Shown: positions 34,934-44,470 of the stretch, piece after piece
Position numbering within the stretch: the stretch's first letter is position 1
Layout of the letters: every line of letters begins with the position of its first letter
Assembly: GCF_017298635.1 (NCBI RefSeq)
Contig: NZ_CP071182.1
Span: 1,550,001-1,614,000 of the forward strand
DNA from: Paenalicyclobacillus mengziensis
Lineage (GTDB): Bacteria; Bacillota; Bacilli; Alicyclobacillales; Alicyclobacillaceae
Direction of reading: 5' to 3'
Length of the DNA: 64,000 nt
The notes under the pieces: model-generated
What the model was told of the DNA's origin: nothing
The model's database searches: none
What the model saw: the letters and a program-made list of their open reading frames with translations, nothing else
Position numbers and translations under genes: made by a program

Positions 34934-36136
34934 ATGAAAGTGACATTTCGTTGTGATGAACTCGTTAAAGTCTTGCGTGACATTGTACGTGTGGTACCGA
35001 ACTCGACAAACCGACCGGTACTCAAACACGTGCTGATCCGGGCAAATAAAGAGGATGATCGTGTCGATCTGTATGCAAGCAGTGAAGACATGTCGATACG
35101 ACGCACGCTTTACGAGACAATTACGGATCCAGCAGTCACGATTGAAACTTCCGGCGCCTGCCTTTTACCAGCAAAGGAACTCTTTGAAATCGTGAAAAAG
35201 GCGATCGGCAATGTAGCAGTTCACGCCAATTCAACGAAAACAAAACTGGTTTTTGGCAAGACAAAGTACGAATTGGCGAGCTTAGAACCGGAACTTTTCA
35301 CACCGTACACCAATGAAAATGATGACACCACGTCCGTCGTATTGTTGGCCCCCGAATTGCATCGGCTGTTGCGGCGCACCACTTATGCAACGGCAAAAGG
35401 CCCTGCGCGACCGATTCTGACAGGGGTCCACTTGGCACTTGGAGAGTCCGTTTTGCAGGCCACGGCAACGGATGGCCTACGACTCGCCGGGTTCACGGTT
35501 CCATATCAGACAATCACAGGGGAACAACGAAGTTTGACCGTACCAGCAGCGCTGTTAGACAAGGTGGCTCTCGGGTTGCCCGCGCACGATGACGATGAGG
35601 AAATCACGCTGGTTTTTGGCTCAAGTTCGCTTATTGTGTCTTGGGATGACGACTCATACCGTATGGTGATTCGTGCACTTGACGGGAACTACCCCGACAC
35701 GTCACGCATTATTCCGCATAACCCGCTATACCGGATTCAGGTAGACCGACAGGAGTTGCTGGAGGCGTGTGAACGCGTGTCGATTTTGTCTGAAACAGAG
35801 CATCAACGGGCACAGTTCGAATTCACGCGAGAAAGACTGACGCTTACCGCAATCTCATCACAGTACGGGAATGCGAGAGACACGGTAGAAGTGAAAAACG
35901 CTTCGATCGACAAAGCGCTCTCGCTGTGGTGCAACATTCATTACTGGATAACACTGCTTCGGTCATTTGAAGGCATTGAGCAAATTGAGGTAGGTCTTGT
36001 AGAAACGAATCAACCGTTTACGGTCAACCCCGTTGGTGAAACAGGCCTATGCCTGATTGCCCCGATGGCGAATTCTACAGCGGTGTCTAAGGAAACTGCA
36101 AGTACAGAACCAACAGATGAACGTGTGAGTGCCTGA
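34934..36136 (+). CDS. dnaN: DNA polymerase III beta sliding clamp
   Basis: A 400-residue clamp protein of three clamp domains (about 1-125, 130-250, 255-375). Typical blocks are MKVTFRCDELVKVLRDIVRVVPN, PARPILTGVHLAL, TDGLRLAGF, ALDGNYPDTSRIIP and the end VNPVGETGLCLIAPM. It encircles DNA and tethers polymerases. Being in a mobile-element context it is probably a second, element-specific clamp. It follows AAGGAGC. Confidence 0.9.
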   Translation: MKVTFRCDELVKVLRDIVRVVPNSTNRPVLKHVLIRANKEDDRVDLYASSEDMSIRRTLYETITDPAVTIETSGACLLPAKELFEIVKKAIGNVAVHANSTKTKLVFGKTKYELASLEPELFTPYTNENDDTTSVVLLAPELHRLLRRTTYATAKGPARPILTGVHLALGESVLQATATDGLRLAGFTVPYQTITGEQRSLTVPAALLDKVALGLPAHDDDEEITLVFGSSSLIVSWDDDSYRMVIRALDGNYPDTSRIIPHNPLYRIQVDRQELLEACERVSILSETEHQRAQFEFTRERLTLTAISSQYGNARDTVEVKNASIDKALSLWCNIHYWITLLRSFEGIEQIEVGLVETNQPFTVNPVGETGLCLIAPMANSTAVSKETASTEPTDERVSA

Positions 36137-36159
36137 GCCAATGATCCAGTAAATCGAAG

Positions 36160-36210
36160 GGAGGAAGTCCCCTTGCTTCATTGAGGGGACACTCCCTCGG
36201 TGATACTTGG
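36160..36210 (+). promoter_or_regulatory. intercistronic hairpin with AAGGGAGG
   Basis: AAGGGAGGAAGTCCCCTTG and CTTCATTGAGGGGACACTCCC pair through the GTCCCCTT/TGAGGGGAC blocks, leaving an SD-like site in the stem. It sits between the clamp and ArdC-like genes. Confidence 0.45.
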
Positions 36211-36222
36211 GGACGTTCATGC

Positions 36223-37065
36223 ATGAATGACAAGGTCAAAGAGGCGCTCGTGCGGTTGGAGCAGGGAATTGAATCCTTACTGGACACGGAACAGTGGAAA
36301 CGGTACTTGATGTTTCAAAGCCGATTTCACAGTTACAGCTTCCACAACGCCCTACTGATTTTCATCCAAAAACCGGATGCAACCATGGTTGCCGGTTTTC
36401 AAAAGTGGAAAGAGATGAGGCGCTTCGTTCGCAAGGGTGAGCGTGGCATTTCAATTCTTGCCCCAATGTTCCGCACAAAGATTGAGGACGAAGCAGCGCC
36501 AGGTGTGGAAGAAACCGCCCTAGGTGAAGAAGCCAAACGCAAAATTCTGTACGGGTTTCGTCCTGTGTATGTCTGGGACGTAACGCAAACAGACGGCGAA
36601 CCGATTCCAACCGTCGATGTACCCGTCATCATGGATGGACACACGGGATGGTATGAATCGTTGCGGCAAGCCTGTCCCTTTCCTCTTTGTGAAGTACATG
36701 AAATGGAGAGTGGGGCGCTCGGTTCCTTTAACCATCGAACTCGCTCTATCGAGATTGTCGAGACGCTGCCTGAAGCACAAAAAGCAAAGGTACTCATTCA
36801 CGAATGGGCCCACGGGCTGTTGCACAGCTTGGCGGATCGACCTGAGAGAGAAACACGAGAACTCGAAGCCGAGTCAACCGCTTTTGTCGTCGCGAGTGCA
36901 CTTGGTTTCGATACGGCAGATTACTCTTTTGGCTACATTGTGGACTGGAGAGGCGAAGAAGCCGTACAGACGCTCAAAGCGTGTGGAACACGAATCCAAA
37001 AAGCAGCCGACACCATTTTGTCCAAGTTACAGCTAGAGCCAAGTGTGAAAAAGGAGGCGGTGTAA
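36223..37065 (+). CDS. ArdC-like antirestriction/ssDNA-binding protein with ImmA/IrrE-like peptidase motif
   Basis: A 280-residue protein. The N-terminal ~130 residues resemble the ArdC ssDNA-binding domain (RFHSYSFHNALLIFIQKP, AGFQKWKEMRRFVRKGERGISILAPM, FRPVYVWDVTQTDG). The C-terminal half has VLIHEWAHGLLHS (about 202-214, HEXXH) and downstream ELEAESTAFVVAS (third ligand), an ImmA/IrrE-type peptidase site. ArdC-type proteins protect incoming plasmid DNA from restriction. The ATG at 36223 is chosen. Confidence 0.82.
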   Translation: MNDKVKEALVRLEQGIESLLDTEQWKRYLMFQSRFHSYSFHNALLIFIQKPDATMVAGFQKWKEMRRFVRKGERGISILAPMFRTKIEDEAAPGVEETALGEEAKRKILYGFRPVYVWDVTQTDGEPIPTVDVPVIMDGHTGWYESLRQACPFPLCEVHEMESGALGSFNHRTRSIEIVETLPEAQKAKVLIHEWAHGLLHSLADRPERETRELEAESTAFVVASALGFDTADYSFGYIVDWRGEEAVQTLKACGTRIQKAADTILSKLQLEPSVKKEAV

Positions 37066-37122
37066 ATTCAGGCGGAAGTGATCAACGTCGAACGTGGTTG
37101 GTTATTGAATGGCGAGGACGAC

Positions 37123-37479
37123 ATGGCGAAATCGATACATCGTTCCTATCGAGCGATACCTGACGTCTGGCATCGGCGTCAAGGTTTGGGGACGCTGAAC
37201 ACGGTACGAGTTGTGATACTCAGTTATCAAATCGATGACCCGAAGTGGGAATACGCTGCGGTCATCGTAAACAACGGTTTAGTTCAAGCAGCGTATGTAA
37301 CTTTTGACGTTACGGACGTGGAGCGAAATCCTCTCTTTGCCCTGAAATTCATGCAACGGATTGAGTGCGAGTATCCAACGATGGAAATGGCCAAGCAGGC
37401 GATTACGCTGTCACAGTGCTTCAAGCCTGTGTCTGACCATGACCTTCTCGAGCGCTTGAAAATTGACTTAATTCGTTGA
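37123..37479 (+). CDS. hypothetical protein
   Basis: A 118-residue protein (133 if the upstream GTG at 37078 is used). MAKSIHRSYRAIPDVWHRRQGLG, VILSYQIDDPKWEYAAVIVNNG and a basic helix FMQRIECEYPTMEMAKQ. No family recognised. Confidence 0.5.
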   Translation: MAKSIHRSYRAIPDVWHRRQGLGTLNTVRVVILSYQIDDPKWEYAAVIVNNGLVQAAYVTFDVTDVERNPLFALKFMQRIECEYPTMEMAKQAITLSQCFKPVSDHDLLERLKIDLIR

Positions 37480-37556
37480 ACTGACATACGAAACCCACTG
37501 CACTGGGTGAATTTATCCACCTGGTGCAGCTGGGTGGAGTATGGAGGAATGGACAA

Positions 37557-38000
37557 TTGGCAGCCATAAACGTGGTTCGAATTGAACTGATTAAAGAACG
37601 GAACTTCAAGTATTCAGGGAGTCGGCAAATCCGCTGTGCAGATGATGCTGCAAATATCCTGTTTGAATACATCGGTAACACCGACCGCGAAGAATTTGTC
37701 GTGATGGTGCTTTCGACCAAACACTATGTAAACGCGTTAAACACCGTCAGTATCGGATCGCTTGACGCGTCTTTGGTCCACCCTCGCGAAGTGTTTAAAC
37801 CAGCAATTCTGGCCAATGCGTCAGATATCATCGTTGGTCACAATCATCCCAGTGGAGATCCGACTGCAAGCCCTGAAGACACCGCGGTTACGCTGAGGTT
37901 GGTAGAGGCTGGTCGAACGCTTGGAATCGATGTGTTGGACCACATCATTGTTGGAGATTCGGGGAGGTTTACGAGTTTAAAAGCACAGGGACTACTTTAA
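37557..38000 (+). CDS. RadC-like JAB-domain protein
   Basis: A 147-residue JAB/MPN metalloprotein of the RadC/YeeS family. The metal site is seen as VGHNHPSGDPTASPEDT (HxHPSG-x(n)-S-x2-D), with an upstream Glu in EEFVVMVL. The family's role is obscure despite the name; copies are common on mobile elements. A TTG at 37557 with GGAGGAATGG is chosen; other in-frame codons upstream are not starts. Confidence 0.82.
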   Translation: MAAINVVRIELIKERNFKYSGSRQIRCADDAANILFEYIGNTDREEFVVMVLSTKHYVNALNTVSIGSLDASLVHPREVFKPAILANASDIIVGHNHPSGDPTASPEDTAVTLRLVEAGRTLGIDVLDHIIVGDSGRFTSLKAQGLL

Positions 38001-38037
38001 TCAGCCGTCCAAATTGATAACTGTATAACAGATATGC

Positions 38038-38095
38038 GAAGGAGGTGACCCTCCGTCTTGTTCGATTGGGGCGGAGGGGGTACCTCGTGTTCCAG
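38038..38095 (+). promoter_or_regulatory. intercistronic hairpin with GAAGGAGG
   Basis: GAAGGAGGTGACCCTCCGTC and GGGGCGGAGGGGG pair through CCCTCCG / CGGAGGG. Placed just upstream of the methyltransferase-like gene. Confidence 0.45.
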
Positions 38096-38104
38096 CGATA
38101 AGAC

Positions 38105-39172
38105 GTGAAGGGACAAATGCGAACTGAAGGAATCTCAAAAATGGGGTATTACCCAACGCCTCGTTCCATGGTGGCGAAAATTCTTGGTCGGCTTCAGATG
38201 ACCGAACCTGCGCGATTCTTCGACCCTTGTTGCGGAGAGGGGGATGCACTGGGCCAAATTGGCGCGGCATCACCCAGATCTATGACATACGGAGTTGAAA
38301 TTGACGGCCATCGCGAAGGAGAGGCAAAAGAGAAATTAAATCATGTCCTGCACTGTGGATATGAGCGGGCACGTGTTGAGGTAGCAAGTATGCAGCTGCT
38401 CTTTCTCAATCCGCCCTATGACGCACATTCTGGTCTGGGGGGGTTAGAGATGCGCAAGGAGCTCATCTTTCTGCGAGATTTGTCCAAACAACTGGCTCCA
38501 GATGGTGTGCTTGTATTCGTCATTCCACGCTATACGCTTGGCACGGAGATGGTGAACGCACTGTTTCACCGTTTCATGAACTTGGCTGTATATCGATTTG
38601 ATGACGATGAATACCAGGCATTTCGCCAAGTGGTCGTCTTTGGTCAACGGCGCAAGAAGAATTTGACGAGCGCAAAGGAGTTGTCTGATGCCGATCGCCA
38701 AATGAAAAACGAGATGCTCATTTACGGGAAAGACATGGAACAACGCATGCCATATTTGGATGAATCGGATGGACGGATGTGGTTCGTTCCGCCCGCAGCC
38801 AATATCGAGGTACCCATTTTATTTCGTGGCTACGTGCTTGATGAAGAGGAGTTACGCCTGGATTTGGCACAGTCTGACGTCTTTCGGATTGCAGACAATA
38901 TGCTTATGTCAACGGACGTACAAGCTTCCCTAAAACGTCCTTTACTGCCGTTTCGCCGAACGCACATGGCTACACTAATTTCAGCTGGTGCGCTGAATGG
39001 TGCCGTCGGATTTGGGCAGCATCGCCATATGGTTGTGGGAATGACAAGGAAAATTGTCAATCAGGACATTGTAAGAAATGAAGATGGTTCGGAGACGGTG
39101 ATTGATACCGAGTCGTACATCACCGCAGTTCGAACCATTCAGCCAGATGGAACCATTCTTGACTTACAGTAA
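38105..39172 (+). CDS. DNA methyltransferase-like protein (DUF6094-type)
   Basis: A 355-residue protein. The SAM-binding motif DPCCGEGDAL (about 40-49) and the catalytic LNPPYDAH (about 101-108, NPPY type) indicate an N6-adenine-type methyltransferase fold. The region after ~150 is not recognised. The best ribosome binding site (GAAGGA) points to an ATG at 38141, but the GTG at 38105 keeps a longer frame. It precedes an SNF2 helicase, a pair that recurs on Firmicutes mobile elements. Whether it methylates DNA is unknown. Confidence 0.75.
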   Translation: MKGQMRTEGISKMGYYPTPRSMVAKILGRLQMTEPARFFDPCCGEGDALGQIGAASPRSMTYGVEIDGHREGEAKEKLNHVLHCGYERARVEVASMQLLFLNPPYDAHSGLGGLEMRKELIFLRDLSKQLAPDGVLVFVIPRYTLGTEMVNALFHRFMNLAVYRFDDDEYQAFRQVVVFGQRRKKNLTSAKELSDADRQMKNEMLIYGKDMEQRMPYLDESDGRMWFVPPAANIEVPILFRGYVLDEEELRLDLAQSDVFRIADNMLMSTDVQASLKRPLLPFRRTHMATLISAGALNGAVGFGQHRHMVVGMTRKIVNQDIVRNEDGSETVIDTESYITAVRTIQPDGTILDLQ

Positions 39173-39179
39173 CCCATCT

Positions 39180-39232
39180 TAAAGGAGGCGAAGGCCCCGG
39201 TGCACCATCCTTCCGGGGGCGATTGCCTCCCT
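39180..39232 (+). promoter_or_regulatory. intercistronic hairpin with AAAGGAGG
   Basis: GGAGGC / GCCTCC and CCCCGG / CCGGGG arms close a two-part stem between the methyltransferase-like gene and the helicase gene. Confidence 0.5.
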
Positions 39233-39258
39233 GGAGATGGTGTAGCTGGGGTATATAA

Positions 39259-41682
39259 ATGAAGATATTATCCTACCAGGATGACAAGAACTTTATTGAG
39301 GCTGCCGTACACATGGTAGTGACTCGAAAGAATGTCGACAAGAACGCAGAGGATTTGATTGCGGTTGGGCTGATCGATTTAGATAGCCCTACGCGAGCAC
39401 TTGTTGCGCATACCATCAAAGGTGACCGATTGCGTTTGAAGTGGAATCGTCAATCGTTTAGCTCTGACCTGGTTTATACGGAGAGATACGGCTACCGGTT
39501 TGTTGCCCGGCCGATTGGGAAACTGACGCATGCTATTGTGTTGCATAAAGCGGCGGTGGATGAGCAACTGGAGCCGGGTATATCGCGGGTGATCATCGTT
39601 CCGCAAGGGGGCGATGTGGCAGATTTGTTTCTGCGACGTTTCGCCAGTGATTTCAACCTGCCGTATGTGCAGGGATGGAAAGACGTCATCTGGCAGGTTT
39701 GTCATGAACAAGACTATGTGCATGATCTCTTTGTTTGGACGGATCCAAATGTTCCACAGTGGCAGGGGATCAAGGCTTTTGAGTTGTCTGACGAATTTAC
39801 TGAGGAACGAGCCAAGGAGATACTTGGACATCTCCTAGCAGAAGGAAGAATTGAGTTGCCATCGGGCGTTACAGATACGCCGCTTCTTTCAGAGGCACTA
39901 CGCCCCGACGACAACGGAGAGTACCAGGTCATTGACTATTTGCAGACATTCGCGCCTCATCTTGCGACAACCATCGAGGATTTGGCTGCACCTGCTCATG
40001 ACCTAGATCGGCCAATTGACGAGGCGATCGCGCAGATGCAAAGGGTTCCATTCCCCGCACAAGCACATACCGTTCAGGCAATCTTGAACGGGTTTGATAC
40101 AAACAAGGGGATCATTGCCTCGGCGGATATGGGAACTGGGAAGTCGATTATCAGTTTGGCGGTAGCGAATGCACTAGCTAATCAATCAAAGCATGGATTT
40201 GCCGTACTACTGCTGGTTCCCGGGATCACGATACCGAAATGGGTTCGGGACGAAATTGGCCGCACATTACCGCAGGCCAAAGTTACGGTCATTGAGAGTT
40301 GGAAGGATGTTGTTCGTTACCGGGACAAACGTGTACGAAGGGGGGACAAAGCTGCGATTGAATTTATCTTGCTCTCCCGTGATACGGCAAAGCTTGGAAT
40401 GACCAAAGCTCCGGCATTGATTTACAAGGACCGCTCAGTTGTGCCAAACAAGGCACGATGGCACGATAACTACACTTCAGTGTCCATGATTGAGGACGTA
40501 TGGCTCTGTCCAGAATGCGGTGGAATTCAGCAGAAGCATACGAAGACTGCTGAAAAGGACGCACGTAAGCATGATCACGAGGTCGATCAAATTGGAGAAC
40601 GGAAACTCGGTTTCAAGGATTTGGCGACCGGATTCAACTCGTATACAGCCTTAACCATCGGAAGCCGCAAGCGACAGCGGACTCAGTACGCTTTTAAGAA
40701 GTCGATAACCGAGTATCACTGCTCGGAATGCGGAGCAAATCTGATGCGAGACGTCGTACCTGAGCGGGAAACCGTCAGCGGACTCAAACATCGTCGCTTG
40801 CAACCAGCCTGGTTCATTCAGAAATACCTTCGTGGTTGGTTTGACTTGACCATTATCGATGAACTCCATCAGTACAAGTCAAACAGTGGGCAAGGCGAAG
40901 CGATGGGAGCCATCGTAGGCGCTTCAAGACGCGTTCTTGGACTGACAGGAACACTCAGCGATGGAAAAGCATCGAGTCTGTATCACCTGCTCTGGCGTAT
41001 TTGTCCCGCAGAAATGAAGGCGGACGGACTGGATCATCGCTCGCTGAATAAGTTTGTGCATCTATATGGGACGATGGAACAACGTGGTCGTTATTCGGAA
41101 GACGACGTGACATCCGCAGGAGGGTCCACCTCTCGCAAGGTGATCCTCAATCCTCCAAAAGAAGTTCCAGGTCTGTCGCCCAAATTGTTTGTGAACCATT
41201 TGGCCGATAAAACGGTGTTCTTAGAGTTGGGAGATATGGGATTGCCCCTCGTAGAACTTGATGAACGGCCCGTCTTCATAGACATGGATGAAGATCACAA
41301 GGCAGCATATCAGGTGTTTCACAACGAACTTGAATCTGTGATGCGTCAGCAATATGCGATCGGAAACGCGAATGCATTCGCGAAATTTATCCCTTCCGTG
41401 GTGAACGCAGCCAATCAACCGCATGTCTCTAAAACGGTAACGCTGGGAGATGACACGGTCACCTTCTATGCCCCAAACCATGAACGTATGTTGTCCGCCA
41501 AGGAAGAGAAGTTGCTTGAGGATATCCAGTCCGAATTGGCACAAAACCGGCGTTGTGTGGTGTATGTCCGCTATAGTGGTGAGGCTGAGCAAGACAGGCG
41601 AATTGCGAGCGTTTTAAAGCAAAACGGCATACGCGTACAAACCCTTCAAGCAAACGTATCACCTGAGGAGCGCATCGAGTAG
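39259..41682 (+). CDS. SNF2/DEAD-like helicase, N-terminal part (interrupted gene)
   Basis: The first 807 residues of a superfamily 2 SNF2-type helicase. Walker A ADMGTGKSIIS (about 288-298), Walker B IIDELHQYK (about 532-540), motif III LGLTGTL (about 561-567), and two zinc pairs CPECGG (about 418) and CSECGAN (about 491). The ORF stops at TAG (41680-41682), but the reading frame continues as LEQAVDKGTEVVVCNAKLVEVGLDL, the expected helicase motif V, up to a group II intron at 41759. The TAG sits where EERIE-W-LEQ is expected. Exon 2 is at 44471-45177. Confidence 0.85.
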   Translation: MKILSYQDDKNFIEAAVHMVVTRKNVDKNAEDLIAVGLIDLDSPTRALVAHTIKGDRLRLKWNRQSFSSDLVYTERYGYRFVARPIGKLTHAIVLHKAAVDEQLEPGISRVIIVPQGGDVADLFLRRFASDFNLPYVQGWKDVIWQVCHEQDYVHDLFVWTDPNVPQWQGIKAFELSDEFTEERAKEILGHLLAEGRIELPSGVTDTPLLSEALRPDDNGEYQVIDYLQTFAPHLATTIEDLAAPAHDLDRPIDEAIAQMQRVPFPAQAHTVQAILNGFDTNKGIIASADMGTGKSIISLAVANALANQSKHGFAVLLLVPGITIPKWVRDEIGRTLPQAKVTVIESWKDVVRYRDKRVRRGDKAAIEFILLSRDTAKLGMTKAPALIYKDRSVVPNKARWHDNYTSVSMIEDVWLCPECGGIQQKHTKTAEKDARKHDHEVDQIGERKLGFKDLATGFNSYTALTIGSRKRQRTQYAFKKSITEYHCSECGANLMRDVVPERETVSGLKHRRLQPAWFIQKYLRGWFDLTIIDELHQYKSNSGQGEAMGAIVGASRRVLGLTGTLSDGKASSLYHLLWRICPAEMKADGLDHRSLNKFVHLYGTMEQRGRYSEDDVTSAGGSTSRKVILNPPKEVPGLSPKLFVNHLADKTVFLELGDMGLPLVELDERPVFIDMDEDHKAAYQVFHNELESVMRQQYAIGNANAFAKFIPSVVNAANQPHVSKTVTLGDDTVTFYAPNHERMLSAKEEKLLEDIQSELAQNRRCVVYVRYSGEAEQDRRIASVLKQNGIRVQTLQANVSPEERIE

Positions 41683-41758
41683 CTCGAGCAGGCTGTAGAC
41701 AAAGGGACTGAAGTTGTCGTCTGTAATGCCAAATTGGTAGAAGTCGGGCTGGATTTAC

Positions 41759-44470
41759 GTGCGCCACGTTGCGCTATAACCGCTTAAAATGTGGGTTTTC
41801 AGAATTACTGAGAAAACCAACACGAACGCGGGAAATGTGTCACTAGCTAACTGCTAGGAGAAGGCATGAGCTGAATTGTGAGGGGAGGTACCTCACCAGA
41901 ACAAACGGTCACTCGTTCTGAGGCTGAAGCTACTGCATGCGTTCGTTATGGAGATAGCGAGGGTATGAAGCCAGTTAAAGTCGTAACCCGAAGTAGCCTA
42001 AGTTCCAAGCGGAATATGGTGAAAGTGGTGCGGGCCGTCAATAGCCCATATGGTGACGAGAGGAATCCCCGTCTGAAGCTCCGTCAAGGCCCACTATTCG
42101 AAAGGGTAGCCCGTACGGGAAGTTTGGTGTCGACCATCCGTGCAAATTGGATGGAAGGCGGTATCCTGAAATGAGATATCAGAGTCATGAATAATTGACC
42201 GTTAAACGTGACTCACACCGGCCGGAGTAAAGGGGACACCTAAGTGGGCGAAGTTAGACTAAGTTCATGTCAACGTGGGAAGGTTCAGACGCGGAGGTTT
42301 CTCCAAACCACCGATGCGTATGGACTGGCAGCAGCCCGTAGTAGTGAGGAAGCAGGGTAATGCCTGTGGAGCGAAGGGGCATAGTCAACTCAAACATTTC
42401 ATTATCACTTCCAGTCGGACGCGAGCATCACTAAAAAGCTAACTCGTGAGAGTCCCGAAAGAGAGTGGTCTCATGAAGGTTCACAGACTGGAAATTAAAA
42501 CGGAACAACAACTGCAAGGTACACTCGATGCAATGTACATGGAAGCCAAGAGCGGTAAACGTAACTTCTATGGACTCCTTGAGTTGGCTAGGAACCCTAT
42601 AACCATCGTGACCGCGATTCATAAAATCAAGGGAAACCGCGGAAGTAATACCCCGGGGGTCGATGGAAAACGAATCAACGACATCCTGCAGAAAGACTTT
42701 GAGGAAGTCCTGGCGCTGGTTCAAGAACAACTGGATTCTTATAAGCCGAACATGGTCAGAAGAAAGTACATCGACAAACCGGGTAAAGCCGAAAAACGCG
42801 CGCTCGGAATTCCCACGATTGTAGACCGTATAGTGCAGGAAATTGTCAGGATGATACTTGAGCCGATACTAGAAGCTCAATTTTTTGACCACAGTTATGG
42901 CTTTCGTCCAATGCGTGATGCAACACAAGCCATTGCTCGAATGCACCACATCATGTGGCAGGCAAAATGCTTTTGGATTGTCGAGGGCGACATACGCGGA
43001 TTCTTTGATAACGTCAACCATAACATTCTCCTTAAAAAGCTCTGGAGAATGGGCGTCCGTGACAAAAGAATCCTCATCATTGTTAAGAGGATGCTCAAGG
43101 CCGGCATAATGGGGGAAGTTGCTGAGAATCCATTGGGAACCGCCCAAGGTGGCATCATCAGTCCGCTTTTGGCAAACGCCTATTTGCATGACTTTGATGA
43201 ATACGTTGCTTCCTTTTGGGAGAACCATCCTAAAATCCAACAGCATAAGAACAAATGGAACGCCTTCACGGTTATGGCAAGGTACCCGGATAAATACCCC
43301 AGATTCTATCTCGTAAGATACGCAGATGACTGGGTCATCTTAACCGATTCTCAAGAGAATGCCATACGAATGAAGGAGTTAGCTCGGAGTTTCCTCCAAA
43401 GAAACGGAAAACTGGAATTGGCGACAGACAAAACGCTGATTACAGATACGACTAAGCATCCCGTTACCTTTCTGGGGATAGAAACCCGAGTCGGTAAATC
43501 ACGCAAAGGATCCAGTCGGCTTGTAACATACTCCCGCCCATCAGGTAAAGCCATTAAAATGGCTCGCAATAAATTGAAGGGGCAAATCAAGCAGATTCAC
43601 GACTCATTTCATCGGGATAGAAGAATTCAAGCTATCCAGAGGTACAATTCCATGGTTATCGGTATAGGAAACTATTGGAGTATGTCGTCGATGGTATCGA
43701 GTGTTGGGAGTACAATTGACCACCATCTTTGGTACAAACTAGATAAAGTCTTTATGAAAATTACAGGAAGCAAACTTGGTGAATTCCGCAAAAGGAAAAT
43801 TCCGGCTTGCGAAACCAGTAACCTTCCGGTAAGACATGCAGGACACATGTCCCGCGTCTATTACCTGGAATTCGAAGGATGCAAGGTTGGGGTCACGAAC
43901 CTAGCCTTCAGTACGTACCAAGCCCCAAAACCGAAAAACCCTGTCGAAACACCCTACACAGAAGAAGGCAGGAAGGTTTGGCAGGAACGTACTGAAAGAC
44001 AACTTGCCCTTCACAGACCGGATGAAATCACCCTACGGGACGACCTCACGGTCAGAACGTATGGCAATAAGCACACGAGTCCGTCCAAGATAAAGCGGAA
44101 TTTTGAATTCTACATGAATCGCGGATATGCGCTTAATCGGGATAAGTGTCGATGTAAAATTTGCGGAGTTCTGCTCACCAGCAACAACCTGCATACTCAT
44201 CATAAAGACCCAAAATTACCTATTGAAAAAATCAATAAGGTATCCAATCTAGTAAGTACCTGCATCTGGTGCCATGACTTGATTCACACGGATGTCGAAA
44301 ATCCGTTTGTTGAGGGTTCAAAGGAATATAAGCAGCTTGAAAAGTTCCGAAAAGTGATAAAGGACTGCAGCCATTGAGTTGATGGAACGCGGAGTGACTA
44401 GGAAACTGTCACGCTCCGTGTGAAGTGGGGGAAAAGGTGGAGATAACCTCAAATCCTTACCTATCACTAT
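41759..44470 (+). mobile_element. group II intron inserted in the SNF2 helicase gene
   Basis: A 2712-bp element. It starts GTGCGCC at 41759, as bacterial group II introns do, and ends CCTATCACTAT at 44470. Domain V is visible as GGAACGCGGAGTGAC, a GAAA tetraloop, and GTCACGCTCCG (about 44385-44420), domain VI follows with a bulged A. The intron ORF lies in domain IV. Removal joins GATTTAC and TGTTTTTCC so that the helicase codons read LDLLFFPTLMFYQF without a frameshift. About 710 bp before the ORF hold domains I-III. Confidence 0.88.
42473..44377 (+). CDS. ltrA: group II intron reverse transcriptase/maturase with HNH endonuclease domain
   Basis: A 634-residue intron-encoded protein. RT blocks: PGVDGKRI, RALGIPTIVDRIVQE, SYGFRPMRDATQA, GDIRGFFDNVNH, GTAQGGIISPLLANAYLH, and the catalytic YADDW at about residue 287-291. 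The maturase X domain follows. The C-terminal HNH region (CKICGVLL...LHTHHKDPKLP...CIWCHDLIH) is present, so it can also nick target DNA for retrohoming. I take the ATG at 42473 behind AAAGAGAG; a GTG at 42446 is in frame. The ORF is intact. Confidence 0.93.
   Translation: MKVHRLEIKTEQQLQGTLDAMYMEAKSGKRNFYGLLELARNPITIVTAIHKIKGNRGSNTPGVDGKRINDILQKDFEEVLALVQEQLDSYKPNMVRRKYIDKPGKAEKRALGIPTIVDRIVQEIVRMILEPILEAQFFDHSYGFRPMRDATQAIARMHHIMWQAKCFWIVEGDIRGFFDNVNHNILLKKLWRMGVRDKRILIIVKRMLKAGIMGEVAENPLGTAQGGIISPLLANAYLHDFDEYVASFWENHPKIQQHKNKWNAFTVMARYPDKYPRFYLVRYADDWVILTDSQENAIRMKELARSFLQRNGKLELATDKTLITDTTKHPVTFLGIETRVGKSRKGSSRLVTYSRPSGKAIKMARNKLKGQIKQIHDSFHRDRRIQAIQRYNSMVIGIGNYWSMSSMVSSVGSTIDHHLWYKLDKVFMKITGSKLGEFRKRKIPACETSNLPVRHAGHMSRVYYLEFEGCKVGVTNLAFSTYQAPKPKNPVETPYTEEGRKVWQERTERQLALHRPDEITLRDDLTVRTYGNKHTSPSKIKRNFEFYMNRGYALNRDKCRCKICGVLLTSNNLHTHHKDPKLPIEKINKVSNLVSTCIWCHDLIHTDVENPFVEGSKEYKQLEKFRKVIKDCSH

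Noticed and set aside
41878-42174. 97-residue plus-strand ORF inside the intron
   Set aside because: It lies in the ribozyme domains I-III of the group II intron, where structure rather than coding is conserved, and has no ribosome binding site.
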